Below are positions 1-6,830 of a stretch of DNA of 6,830 nucleotides, one piece after another (the first letter of the stretch is position 1; every line of letters starts with the position of its first letter). The translations under genes were made by a program, and so were the position numbers. The notes beneath the pieces are model-generated. The model saw only the letters and a program-made list of their open reading frames with translations. It did not search any database and was not told the DNA's origin. Source of the stretch: an uncultured Gemmatimonadota bacterium (GTDB taxonomy: Bacteria > Gemmatimonadota > Gemmatimonadetes > Gemmatimonadales > Gemmatimonadaceae); contig CAMLEQ010000214.1 of the NCBI GenBank assembly GCA_946479015.1, positions 1 through 6,830 on the forward strand, written 5' to 3'.

Positions 1-790
<790 letters not shown>

Positions 791-1963
791 TCACCGCACC
801 GCCTTCCTGAGCTCCTCCACGCGGTCGGTCCGCTCCCAGGAAAAGTACGTGATCTCGCCGCCGCGCGCGCGGGCGGTCTCGGCGGGGCGGCCGAAGTGGC
901 CGTAGGCGGCGGTGCGGCGATAGATCGGCGCGCGGAGCCCGAGCTCCCGATTGATCCCGCCCGGCGTGAGGTCGAACACCTCGCGCACCGCCCGCTCGAT
1001 GCAGGCTTCCTCGACCGCGCCGGTGCCGAAGGTCTCCACCATGACGCTCACCGGCTCCCGCACGCCGATGGCGTACGCGAGCTGCAGCTCGCAGCGGCGG
1101 GCGAGTCCCGCGGCCACGATGTTCTTCGCCACCCAGCGCGCGGCGTACGCGGCGGAGCGGTCCACCTTCGACGGATCCTTCCCGCTGAACGCGCCGCCGC
1201 CGTGGCGCGCCATGCCGCCGTAGGTGTCCACGATGATCTTGCGGCCGGTGAGCCCGGCATCCCCCTGCGGGCCGCCCACCACGAAGCGCCCCGTGGGATT
1301 GATGTGCATCGTGAGCCCGCGCACGTCGCAGCGGTCGCCGACGACGGGGAGGATGATCTCCTCGCGGACCACCTCGCGCAGCTCCGCGGTGGAGATCGTC
1401 TCGGCATGCTGCGTCGAGATCACCACCGTCTCCACGCGCACCGGCACGCCCTGCTCGTACGCGACCGTCACCTGCGACTTGCCGTCGGGGCGGAGCCACG
1501 GGAGCGCGCCGGAGCGCCGCTTCTCGGCGAGCGCGCGCGTGAGCTGGTGCGCGAGCTGGATCGGCATCGGCATGAGCTCCGGCGTCTCGTCCGAGGCGTA
1601 GCCGAACATCATCCCCTGGTCGCCCGCGCCGCCCGTGTCCACGCCCAGCGCGATGTCCGGCGACTGCCGGTCGATGGTGCTGATCACCGCGCACGTCTTG
1701 CCATCGAACCCGTACGACGCGTCGTCGTAGCCGATCGCGGCGATGGTGCCGCGCACGATGTCGGGGATGGAGACGTACGTGGAGGTGGTGATCTCCCCGG
1801 CCACGCAGGCGAGGCCGGTGGTGACGAGCGTCTCGCACGCCACGCGCGCCGCGGGATCCTCGGCGAGGATGGCGTCGAGCACGGCATCGGAGATCTGATC
1901 GGCGATCTTGTCCGGGTGACCCTCGGTCACCGACTCGGACGTGAAGAGATGGGTCTGGGACAC
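791..1963 (-). CDS. metK: S-adenosylmethionine synthetase (methionine adenosyltransferase)
   Basis: The enzyme makes S-adenosylmethionine, phosphate and pyrophosphate from methionine and ATP in the cytosol; family members usually act as a tetramer needing Mg2+ and K+. The 390-residue product is full length. Diagnostic motifs are GHPDK (15-19, ATP/Mg binding), [12 protein letters not shown] (112-123, the family signature), GKSQVT (161-166), [20 protein letters not shown] (222-241) and [19 protein letters not shown] (255-273, second signature). The start is GTG at 1963, set by alignment of the N-terminal [12 protein letters not shown] segment and by a GGGAG Shine-Dalgarno 7 nt upstream. Its start is 66 nt downstream of ptsI, and ahcY follows 63 nt after its stop. 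The metK-ahcY pair covers production of SAM and removal of its spent form. Nothing appears missing or broken. Confidence 0.98.
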   Translation of the reverse strand: MSQTHLFTSESVTEGHPDKIADQISDAVLDAILAEDPAARVACETLVTTGLACVAGEITTSTYVSIPDIVRGTIAAIGYDDASYGFDGKTCAVISTIDRQSPDIALGVDTGGAGDQGMMFGYASDETPELMPMPIQLAHQLTRALAEKRRSGALPWLRPDGKSQVTVAYEQGVPVRVETVVISTQHAETISTAELREVVREEIILPVVGDRCDVRGLTMHINPTGRFVVGGPQGDAGLTGRKIIVDTYGGMARHGGGAFSGKDPSKVDRSAAYAARWVAKNIVAAGLARRCELQLAYAIGVREPVSVMVETFGTGAVEEACIERAVREVFDLTPGGINRELGLRAPIYRRTAAYGHFGRPAETARARGGEITYFSWERTDRVEELRKAVR

Positions 1964-1970
1964 GCGTGGG

Positions 1971-1975
1971 CTCCC
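1971..1975 (-). promoter_or_regulatory. Ribosome binding site of metK
   Basis: On the minus strand GGGAG lies 7 nt before the GTG at 1963. This spacing supports the non-ATG start. Confidence 0.7.
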
Positions 1976-1981
1976 GCCGCA

Positions 1982-1996
1982 CCGCGCCTCGCGCGG
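1982..1996 (-). other. Perfect short hairpin in the metK leader
   Basis: CCGCGC and GCGCGG form a 6-bp all-GC stem with a 3-nt GAG loop, 6 nt upstream of the metK Shine-Dalgarno. No U-tract follows, so a terminator is unlikely. It could affect access to the ribosome site or RNA stability. Such a stem can also arise by chance at this GC content. Confidence 0.35.
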
Positions 1997-2017
1997 AGCG
2001 ACCTGGGGTGATCGCTC

Positions 2018-2047
2018 ATCTTAACCGAGCTACGAAAGGTCGGGCAA
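2018..2047 (-). promoter_or_regulatory. Candidate sigma70-like promoter for metK-ahcY
   Basis: Reading the minus strand, TTGCCC (2042-2047) is separated by 18 nt from TAAGAT (2018-2023). Each hexamer matches 4 of 6 bases of TTGACA/TATAAT. The -35 lies in the last codons of ptsI and the -10 in the intergenic gap, which is locally AT-richer than its surroundings. Transcription would start near 2010, giving a leader of roughly 48 nt. Promoter preferences of this organism are unknown, so this is tentative. Confidence 0.3.
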
Positions 2048-3802
2048 CCCGTCGCGCAGCACCGGGTCGTTGCCGAACGCGTCCCGCAGCCGCTGCCGCA
2101 ACACGTCGGCGGCGGCATCCGCGGTGCGCTTGGCGAGCGCCTCCTGCACGGCCCGCTCCGCCGCGGCCACGGCGATGCCGCGCACGAGTCGCTTGACGAT
2201 CGGCACCGCGCGCGGCGCGACGCTGAGCTGACGCACGCCGAGCCCGATCAGCGCGAACGCCATCACGGGCTGCGATGCCATCTCGCCGCAGACTGCAACG
2301 TCGATGCCGTTGGCGGCCCCGACCTCCACGGTCCGGCGGATGAGGCGCAGCACCCCGGGGTGCAGCGGGGTGAACCGCTCCGCCAGGTTCGCGTTCCCGC
2401 GGTCGATGGCGAGCGTGTACTGCGTGAGGTCGTTGGTGCCGATGCTGAAGAACGCCGCCTCGCCGACGAAGGTGTCGGCGGCGATGGCGGCGGCGGGCGT
2501 CTCGACCATGACGCCGAGCGGCACGTCCGCGCGGTACGGCACGCCGCGCGCCGCGAGCTCCTCGGCGGCCTCGTGGAGCAGCGCGCGCGCCCGGCGCACC
2601 TCGTCCACCGACACCACGAGCGGGAGCATGATGCGCACATCCCCGTGCACCGCGGCGCGGAGCAGCGCCCGCAGCTGCACCCGGAACAGCGACGGCTCGT
2701 CCAGGCACATGCGGATCGCGCGCCAGCCGAGGAACGGGTTCGCCTCGGGGGGATAGCCCCCCACCGGCAGCTTGTCGCCGCCGATGTCGTACGTGCGGAT
2801 CACCACGGGGTGGCCGCCGAACGACTCGGCCACGCGCCGGTACGCCCGGTACTGCTCCTCCTCGTCAGGCATGGTGGTGCGCCCCACGACGAGGAACTCG
2901 GTGCGCATGAGCCCCACGCCCTCGGCGCCGCTGTGGACGGCGGCGTCGGCCTCCTCGGGGATGTCCACGTTCGCGCGCAGCGTGACGCGAACGCCGTCCA
3001 CGGTGACCGGCTCGGCGCCCGCCTGGAGCGCGAGCTCCGCGCCGAGCTCGACCTCGCGCCGCGACCGCTCGCGATACGCCTCGATCTGCTCGGGCGTGGG
3101 ATCCACCCAGAGCGTTCCCGCGGCGCCGTCGAGGATCGCCGTCTCGCCACCCCGCAGCCGCTGCGTCGCCGTGCGGAGCCCCACCACCGCCGGAATGCCG
3201 AGCGAGCGCGCGAGGATGGCCACGTGCGAGATCCGCGTGCCCGCATCCGTGGCGATGGCGGCGATCGCCTCGCGATCGAGCTGCACGGTGAGGGTGGGCG
3301 TGAGGTCGTGCGTGACGAGGATCGCGTTCGCCCCCTTGGGCAGGTCCACGGGATCGTGGTCGGGCAGCCCGAGGAGCAGCGAGAGCACGCGGATCTGGAC
3401 GTCGGTGATGTCCCCCACCCGCTCGCGCATCATCGGCGAGGCGTGGCGCGCGAAGTGGTGCCGCCACTCGAGCATCGTGATCTCGAACGCCGACTCGGCG
3501 GCGAGGTTCTGCCGCACCAGCGCCTCCACGCGTCCGATCAGCTCCACATCCTCGAGGATGAAGAGCTGCGCGTCGAAGATCTTCGCCTCCTCCTCTCCCG
3601 CATGGCGCGCCGCGCGCGCGCGCACGGTGCGGATGCGCTCGCGGGCGCGCGCGAGCGTGGCGTGGAAGCGCGCCACCTCGGCGTCGATCTCGTCGTCATC
3701 GATGATCCGCTGCGGCACCTCCGGCACTTCCCAGAGGAGCACGTGCACCGGGCCGACGATGATCCCGGGCGAGGCGGGTATCCCGACGAGCTTGCGATCC
3801 AC
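2030..3802 (-). CDS. ptsI: Phosphoenolpyruvate-protein phosphotransferase (PTS enzyme I)
   Basis: Enzyme I takes phosphate from phosphoenolpyruvate onto a histidine and passes it to HPr, the first step of the PTS relay in the cytosol. The 590 residues compare with about 570-575 for classical EI. Order of parts: N-terminal GIPASPGIIVGPV (7-19); HPr-binding helical region with MRERVGDITDVQ (125-136); phosphohistidine loop TDAGTRISHVAI with His193; then the PEP-binding barrel with GLMRTEFL (297-304), RTYDIGGDK (336-344), NPFLGWRAIR (355-364), GVMVETP (430-436), SIGTNDLTQYTLAIDRGN (453-470) and CGEMA (505-509, catalytic Cys505). Arg300, Arg336, Glu434, Asn457, Asp458 and Arg468 match catalytic residues known from E. 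coli EI. The usual GGRTSH reads GTRISH here. It starts with GTG sharing one base with the ptsH stop, behind a GGGGAG ribosome site, so it is likely translated in step with HPr. Confidence 0.97.
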   Translation of the reverse strand: MDRKLVGIPASPGIIVGPVHVLLWEVPEVPQRIIDDDEIDAEVARFHATLARARERIRTVRARAARHAGEEEAKIFDAQLFILEDVELIGRVEALVRQNLAAESAFEITMLEWRHHFARHASPMMRERVGDITDVQIRVLSLLLGLPDHDPVDLPKGANAILVTHDLTPTLTVQLDREAIAAIATDAGTRISHVAILARSLGIPAVVGLRTATQRLRGGETAILDGAAGTLWVDPTPEQIEAYRERSRREVELGAELALQAGAEPVTVDGVRVTLRANVDIPEEADAAVHSGAEGVGLMRTEFLVVGRTTMPDEEEQYRAYRRVAESFGGHPVVIRTYDIGGDKLPVGGYPPEANPFLGWRAIRMCLDEPSLFRVQLRALLRAAVHGDVRIMLPLVVSVDEVRRARALLHEAAEELAARGVPYRADVPLGVMVETPAAAIAADTFVGEAAFFSIGTNDLTQYTLAIDRGNANLAERFTPLHPGVLRLIRRTVEVGAANGIDVAVCGEMASQPVMAFALIGLGVRQLSVAPRAVPIVKRLVRGIAVAAAERAVQEALAKRTADAAADVLRQRLRDAFGNDPVLRDGLPDLS

Positions 3803-4071
3803 TAGCTCTCCCCGAACTTCATCGCCACCAGGTCGGCCAGCGCGTGGACGGCCTGCTCGGCGTCCGGCCCATCGGCGCGGATGATCAGCTCCGCTCCGTA
3901 CTCGGCGGCGAGCATCATGACGCCCATGATGCTCTTCCCGTTCACCTCGAGCTCATCGCGGACCATGGTGATCTCGCTCTCGAAGCGTGACGCGATCTTC
4001 ACCAGCTCGGCGGCCGGCCGGGCGTGGAGCCCGTTCTTGTTCTGGATGCGGACGGAGCGCTCGGTGGTCAT
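3802..4071 (-). CDS. ptsH: Phosphocarrier protein HPr
   Basis: HPr is the small cytosolic carrier that receives phosphate from EI and hands it to EIIA. The 89-residue length is typical. NKNGLHARPAAELVKIAS (11-28) holds the phosphorylatable His16, and NGKSIMGVMMLAAEYG (44-59) holds Ser47, equivalent to the Ser46 phosphorylated by HPr kinase in Gram-positive bacteria. Keeping both sites fits with the hprK remnant at the other end of the same gene run. The ATG at 4071 overlaps the EIID stop in an ATGA arrangement. No Shine-Dalgarno sequence is visible upstream (the preceding bases are pyrimidine-rich), so translation probably depends on ribosomes finishing EIID. The stop TAG overlaps the ptsI GTG by one base. 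PTS HPr is clearly favoured over the nitrogen-PTS paralogue NPr because of the Ser47 region. Confidence 0.96.
   Translation of the reverse strand: MTTERSVRIQNKNGLHARPAAELVKIASRFESEITMVRDELEVNGKSIMGVMMLAAEYGAELIIRADGPDAEQAVHALADLVAMKFGES
3808..3813 (-). promoter_or_regulatory. Ribosome binding site of ptsI, inside the end of ptsH
   Basis: GGGGAG, formed by the last sense codons of ptsH, lies 5 nt before the ptsI GTG at 3802. It decides the GTG as start. Confidence 0.65.
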
Positions 4072-4889
4072 CGGACGACGGAGAAAATGATCAGGGCCGC
4101 GAGGATGAGGGCGGCGCCACGCCACCCCTCGACGCGCCCGTGCAGCCATACCAGCGCCGCGCCGAGCACGGCGGCGGCGAGGAGCGTCACGACGGGGGTG
4201 CGCCCCACCGGCGTGGGCACGACGTTCAGCGACGACGCGAGGTGCACTCCCGCCAGCGCGCGACGCATGGCGAGGGGGATGGCCGCGCCGGCGAGCAGCA
4301 TCACGGCGCGGGCGATGTACTGCGGCCCCTGCCGCAGCACCGGATTCGCGAGCACCGCCGCCACGCGCAGCCCGTTGCGCCACCCCACGCGCAGCCCCCA
4401 GGCACGCAGTCCAATATGCCCCGCGTTGTACAGCACGAGGAAGAGCGCCACCACCGTGACCGCGCCGGCCCCGAGGCCGTACGCGAGCAGCGCGGTGAGC
4501 GAGCAACATGGCAGCCACCCCGCCCACACGAGGCGGTCGCCCACGCTCCCCAACGGCCCGCACATGGCCGTGCGCAGCCGCTCGATCTGCGCCGGCGGCT
4601 GCCCCGCCAGCTCGGCCCGAGCGAGCGCGCCCACGGCCACCGCCGCCAGATACGGGTGTGCGTTGAAGTAGCGCGACTGCCGCGCGAGCGCGGCGTGATA
4701 CGCCTCGCCCGTCGGCCCCCCGGGGAGCGAGCGGAGCGCCGGCTCCGCCGCGAAGCCGATCCCCGTGCCGAGCATCAGCTCGTAGTTCCACGCCCCCTGC
4801 ACGGCGAGCAGGCGCGCGAACATGGCCGCCCACGTCCGCCACGAGAGCGGCGGCGCCGGCGGGAGGGGAGCGATCGACGGCGCGGTCAC
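4068..4889 (-). CDS. PTS mannose/fructose/sorbose-family EIID membrane subunit
   Basis: EIID forms, with EIIC, the membrane part of mannose-type PTS permeases that brings in and helps phosphorylate sugar. The 273 residues match the family length. Family hallmarks are QGAWNYELML (31-40), the YFNAHPY segment (74-80), CGPLGSVGDRLVW (110-122, like the usual MGPLAGIGD..fW) and YNAGHIGLRAWGLRVGWRNG (154-173). Hydrophobic, probably membrane-spanning stretches lie near 124-155, 192-206, 231-249 and 257-272. The chosen GTG start overlaps the EIIC stop by 4 nt (GTGA). The frame stays open upstream but would then run through EIIC. The N-terminus is proline-rich (APSIAPLPPAPP). No Shine-Dalgarno is visible, so coupling to EIIC is likely. 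A later ATG at residue 23 (AAMFARL) is the alternative start. The substrate cannot be read from the sequence. Confidence 0.92.
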   Translation of the reverse strand: MTAPSIAPLPPAPPLSWRTWAAMFARLLAVQGAWNYELMLGTGIGFAAEPALRSLPGGPTGEAYHAALARQSRYFNAHPYLAAVAVGALARAELAGQPPAQIERLRTAMCGPLGSVGDRLVWAGWLPCCSLTALLAYGLGAGAVTVVALFLVLYNAGHIGLRAWGLRVGWRNGLRVAAVLANPVLRQGPQYIARAVMLLAGAAIPLAMRRALAGVHLASSLNVVPTPVGRTPVVTLLAAAVLGAALVWLHGRVEGWRGAALILAALIIFSVVR

Positions 4890-5563
4890 AGGAGCACCAT
4901 CGCCGCGAGCCCCATCGCGAGCCCGCCGATGAGGTACCACCGCGAGGAGGGGGCGCCGTGCGCGAGCCGCCACACCGCGCTCCACGCCACCGCGCCCGCC
5001 ACGGCCACGAGCACCGCGCGCGAGATGGCGAACGGCAGCGACCAGCGCGCGACCAGCCACGTGCCCACCGGCCGCCACACCACGAGCGCCACGACCGTGA
5101 CGAGCGCGCCGCGCGTCAGGTCGGCGGTGAGGCCGCGGATCTGCAGCCCGGCGAGAGCGCGCCGGTCCCCGGCCTCCAACGCCGGCAGCCGGTGCGCTGC
5201 CCACGCGCCGTTCAGCTTGCGCAGTCCGTACATGCTCCACCCGCCCACCCACCCCGTGAGCACCGCCGCCAGCACCGCCACGGCGAGCGTCCCCGCGTGC
5301 GCGATGCCGAGCGACGCGGCGAGCGCGCCGCCGGCCACCGATGCCGTCCCCCACTCCGGGTAGCGCGAGGCGCCGACGGGGAGCGTCTCCATCGCCATCA
5401 GCTCCAGGACCACCCCGGCGAGCAGTCCGGCGGACGTGTCGCCGGCCAGCGCCCCGCCGGCGGTCGCGGCCACGATCGGGCGGGAGATCATCGCTTGGGG
5501 GAAGCTCACCACGTCGAGCCCGAACACCGCGCCGAGCAGCGCGAACGGGAGCAGGTCGGGCAT
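4886..5563 (-). CDS. PTS mannose/fructose/sorbose-family EIIC membrane subunit, short form
   Basis: EIIC is the substrate-binding transport channel of mannose-type PTS permeases. At 225 residues it is shorter than the roughly 250-270 usual for the family. The recognisable core is SRPIVAATAGGALAGD (27-42) followed by LLAGVVLELMAMETLPVGAS (47-66), which match the family's SRPIV...GD...G...EL...PIGA pattern. The PPD/PPN segment that often follows is replaced by RYPEWG. Hydrophobic stretches near 4-24, 28-56, 74-108, 151-171, 179-199 and 209-225 indicate an integral membrane protein. The preferred ATG at 5563 lies 6 nt behind a long GGGAGGGAG ribosome site and shares one base with the EIIB stop. 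A GTG directly before it is possible and would add one residue. EIID follows with a 4-nt overlap. The substrate is unknown; mannose, fructose or another hexose are family-based guesses only. Confidence 0.9.
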   Translation of the reverse strand: MPDLLPFALLGAVFGLDVVSFPQAMISRPIVAATAGGALAGDTSAGLLAGVVLELMAMETLPVGASRYPEWGTASVAGGALAASLGIAHAGTLAVAVLAAVLTGWVGGWSMYGLRKLNGAWAAHRLPALEAGDRRALAGLQIRGLTADLTRGALVTVVALVVWRPVGTWLVARWSLPFAISRAVLVAVAGAVAWSAVWRLAHGAPSSRWYLIGGLAMGLAAMVLL

Positions 5564-6054
5564 CACCGTCTCCCTCCCGCGCCGAGCAGGTCGCGCAGCG
5601 GCAGCGGCCGCGCCGACGGCACGTCCTGCGCCGTCACCGCCACGCCGCGCGCCTCCAGCGCGCGCAGCGCCGCCTCTTCCTCGGTGGTGAGATACACGTA
5701 GCGCAGCCGCTCCACGCGCCCCGCCCGATGATGGATCCCCCCAACGTTCACCGCCTTGATCCCGCGCCCACGCTCGACGAGCCGGCGCATGGTCTCGATG
5801 TCTCCGGTGAGCAGGATGCCGGGGCGCTGGTCCGCGCGCCAGGCATCCAGGCTCCCGACCGCCTGCTCCACGGTGGCGAAGAACACGTCCATCTCCGGCG
5901 GGACGCCCATGCGGTACAGCTCCTGTTCCCAGTCGCTGGTCGCGACCTCGTCGTCCACGAGGGCGATGAAGCCGAGATTCATCGGCTGCCCCCACCCCAC
6001 CACGACCTGCCCGTGGATCAACCGGTCATCGATCCGGAAGAGCTCAATGCTCAC
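5563..6054 (-). CDS. PTS mannose/fructose/sorbose-family EIIB
   Basis: EIIB is the cytosolic subunit that takes phosphate from EIIA onto a histidine and donates it to the sugar at the EIIC/EIID complex. The 163 residues match a single EIIB domain. The active-site loop RIDDRLIHGQVVVGW (7-21) contains phosphohistidine His14. KAVNVGGIHHRAGR holds the NVGG segment typical of the family, and the C-terminal DVPSARPLPLRDLL fits the usual end of the domain. The start is GTG at 6054, 11 nt inside the EIIA gene, chosen because the active-site loop must follow within a few residues and a GGGGA lies 6 nt upstream (6061-6065). It is a free-standing protein, unlike E. coli ManX where EIIA and EIIB are fused. 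Confidence 0.95.
   Translation of the reverse strand: MSIELFRIDDRLIHGQVVVGWGQPMNLGFIALVDDEVATSDWEQELYRMGVPPEMDVFFATVEQAVGSLDAWRADQRPGILLTGDIETMRRLVERGRGIKAVNVGGIHHRAGRVERLRYVYLTTEEEAALRALEARGVAVTAQDVPSARPLPLRDLLGAGGRR
5570..5578 (-). promoter_or_regulatory. Strong ribosome binding site of EIIC
   Basis: GGGAGGGAG on the minus strand ends 6 nt before the ATG at 5563. It is the longest purine-rich ribosome site seen in the window and favours the ATG over the adjacent upstream GTG. Confidence 0.7.
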
Positions 6055-6454
6055 GTGGCGTCCCCGACAGCACCTTCAACGATGCCGCGCCACGCGCCGC
6101 CGCCTGCGCGGCGGCCTCGGCCGGGGGAAGCTCCGCGTGGGTCGCGTAGTGGAGCAGCACGGGCAGGCTGACGCCCGTGACCACGATGAGATCGGGAAGC
6201 TCGCGGAGCAGGCGGCACGCCGCGAAGTTGCAGCTCCCCGCTGGAAGGTCGGTGAAGATGACGCGGGCGCCGGTGGCCTCGAGCCGCTCGCGCAACAGCG
6301 TCTCGATCTCGGGCGTGGCGAGCCCCGTGTTGGAGAGCGCGATGAACCGGCTGCCGCACCCGGTGATCTGGTGCACGGCGGACACGAGCCCCGATGCCAG
6401 GTCGCCGTGCCCGAGCACGATCGCCACGCCGCGCTCCGCGCCGTCCTCACTCAT
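6044..6454 (-). CDS. PTS mannose-family EIIA
   Basis: EIIA accepts phosphate from HPr and passes it to EIIB in the cytosol. The 136 residues form one complete domain. VLGHGDLASGLVSAV (13-27) carries the phosphohistidine His16, matching His10 of E. coli ManX. FTDLPAGSCNFAA (67-79) carries Asp69, matching the conserved Asp partner of that histidine. VVTGVSLPVLLHYAT (91-105) fits the family's GvNlP..L segment. The usual GGSP of the second motif reads AGSC here. The ATG at 6454 lies 8 nt inside hprK and no convincing Shine-Dalgarno is present, so translation is probably coupled to hprK. Mannose-type EIIA proteins next to hprK are also known in bacteria where they serve regulation. Here the full EIIB-EIIC-EIID set follows, which favours transport, although a dual role cannot be excluded. 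Confidence 0.94.
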   Translation of the reverse strand: MSEDGAERGVAIVLGHGDLASGLVSAVHQITGCGSRFIALSNTGLATPEIETLLRERLEATGARVIFTDLPAGSCNFAACRLLRELPDLIVVTGVSLPVLLHYATHAELPPAEAAAQAAARGAASLKVLSGTPREH

Positions 6455-6830
6455 CGTCTTCGGCGAGGTACTGCCGCACGTCGGACGCCGCGCGCATGCG
6501 GCCGATGAGCCGCTGGTTGAACGCCTCGGCGGGATCGATGCCGCTGTACCGGAGCAGATGGTTCATCGCCACCACCTCGGCCACTACGGTGATGTTCTTT
6601 CCCGGGTTGAGCGGGATGGTCACCTTGGGCACCTCGACGTCGAGGATGTTCGTGGTCGCCCCGTCGAGGCCGGTGCGGTCCGGCATCTCCGTCTTGTCCC
6701 ACGGCTCGAGCTGGACCACCACCTCGATGCGCTTCTGCTGGCGCACGGCGCGGATGCCGAAGATGGACGGGATGTCGATCACGCCCACGCCGCGGATCTC
6801 CATGTGATGGCGCGCCAGCTCGTGCCCGCG
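6447..6830 (-). CDS. hprK: HPr kinase/phosphorylase, C-terminal 127 residues, cut by window edge
   Basis: HprK phosphorylates HPr on its regulatory serine using ATP or pyrophosphate and also removes that phosphate, reporting the metabolic state. The frame is open to the window edge, so the start, the N-terminal domain and the P-loop lie outside. The visible part matches the family C-terminus. HHMEIRGVGVIDIPSIFG includes the EIRG-G signature around the catalytic domain, then IEVVVQLEPWD, DRTGLDG, VTIPLNPGKNITVVAEVVAM and a final helix ending LAEDDE. The common PGRN reads PGKN. An internal ATG at 6803 is not the real start, because the family-conserved HHMEIRG segment spans it. It heads the visible gene run, overlaps EIIA by 8 nt, and its presumed substrate HPr is encoded five genes downstream. 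No rapZ-like gene separates it from the EII genes. Confidence 0.94.
   Translation of the reverse strand, partial: RGHELARHHMEIRGVGVIDIPSIFGIRAVRQQKRIEVVVQLEPWDKTEMPDRTGLDGATTNILDVEVPKVTIPLNPGKNITVVAEVVAMNHLLRYSGIDPAEAFNQRLIGRMRAASDVRQYLAEDDE

Noticed and set aside
896..2011. A plus-strand open frame opposite metK
   Set aside because: It is an antisense shadow of a strongly conserved gene, with skewed composition and no family resemblance.
1927..2019. A 30-residue leader peptide whose ATG at 2019 precedes metK and overlaps its start
   Set aside because: It has no ribosome site, no run of Met or other regulatory codons, and would start upstream of the proposed transcription start.
3611..3626. 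Alternating CG tract as a possible Z-DNA or regulatory repeat
   Set aside because: It lies within ptsI codons for Arg/Ala and is explained by high-GC codon choice.
2360..3805. A 481-codon open frame on the plus strand opposite ptsI
   Set aside because: The product is extremely rich in His, Arg and Asp with no domain, as expected for the antisense of a high-GC gene. ptsI itself is unmistakable.
3987..5363. A 458-codon plus-strand open frame opposite ptsH, EIID and EIIC
   Set aside because: It crosses three real genes, is Arg/Pro/His-rich and low in complexity, and has no recognisable motif.

Overview
The window is a GC-rich, gene-dense stretch of bacterial chromosome. Every supportable gene lies on the minus strand, so transcription runs from position 6830 towards 1. 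Nine genes are visible, two of them cut by the window edges. In order of transcription: hprK (C-terminal end only), mannose-family PTS EIIA, EIIB, EIIC and EIID, ptsH (HPr), ptsI (enzyme I), metK (S-adenosylmethionine synthetase) and ahcY (adenosylhomocysteinase, N-terminal 242 residues only).

Right and centre (2030-6830): a complete, compact sugar phosphotransferase system. Phosphate would pass from PEP to EI (His193), HPr (His16), EIIA (His16), EIIB (His14) and then to a substrate carried by the EIIC/EIID membrane complex. The HprK remnant and the conserved regulatory Ser47 of HPr add a second, regulatory phosphorylation. All six junctions between the seven genes overlap (8, 11, 1, 4, 4 and 1 nt), and three starts (EIIA, EIID, HPr) have no clear Shine-Dalgarno sequence, so the block is probably translationally coupled.

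Left (1-2029): metK and ahcY, two enzymes of the activated methyl cycle, in the same orientation. Gaps of 66 and 63 nt separate ptsI/metK and metK/ahcY. A possible sigma70-like promoter spans the end of ptsI, so metK-ahcY may be transcribed separately, from readthrough, or both.

Organism: high GC, frequent GTG starts (metK, ptsI, EIIB, EIID), an archaeal/thermophile-like short-type AhcY, and HprK together with a mannose-type PTS suggest a GC-rich Gram-negative lineage. Gemmatimonadota is my best guess and Myxococcota or a related delta-type lineage the alternative. This is inference from protein style, not from a marker gene. No RNA gene, mobile element, CRISPR array or phage trace was seen, and codon style is uniform throughout.
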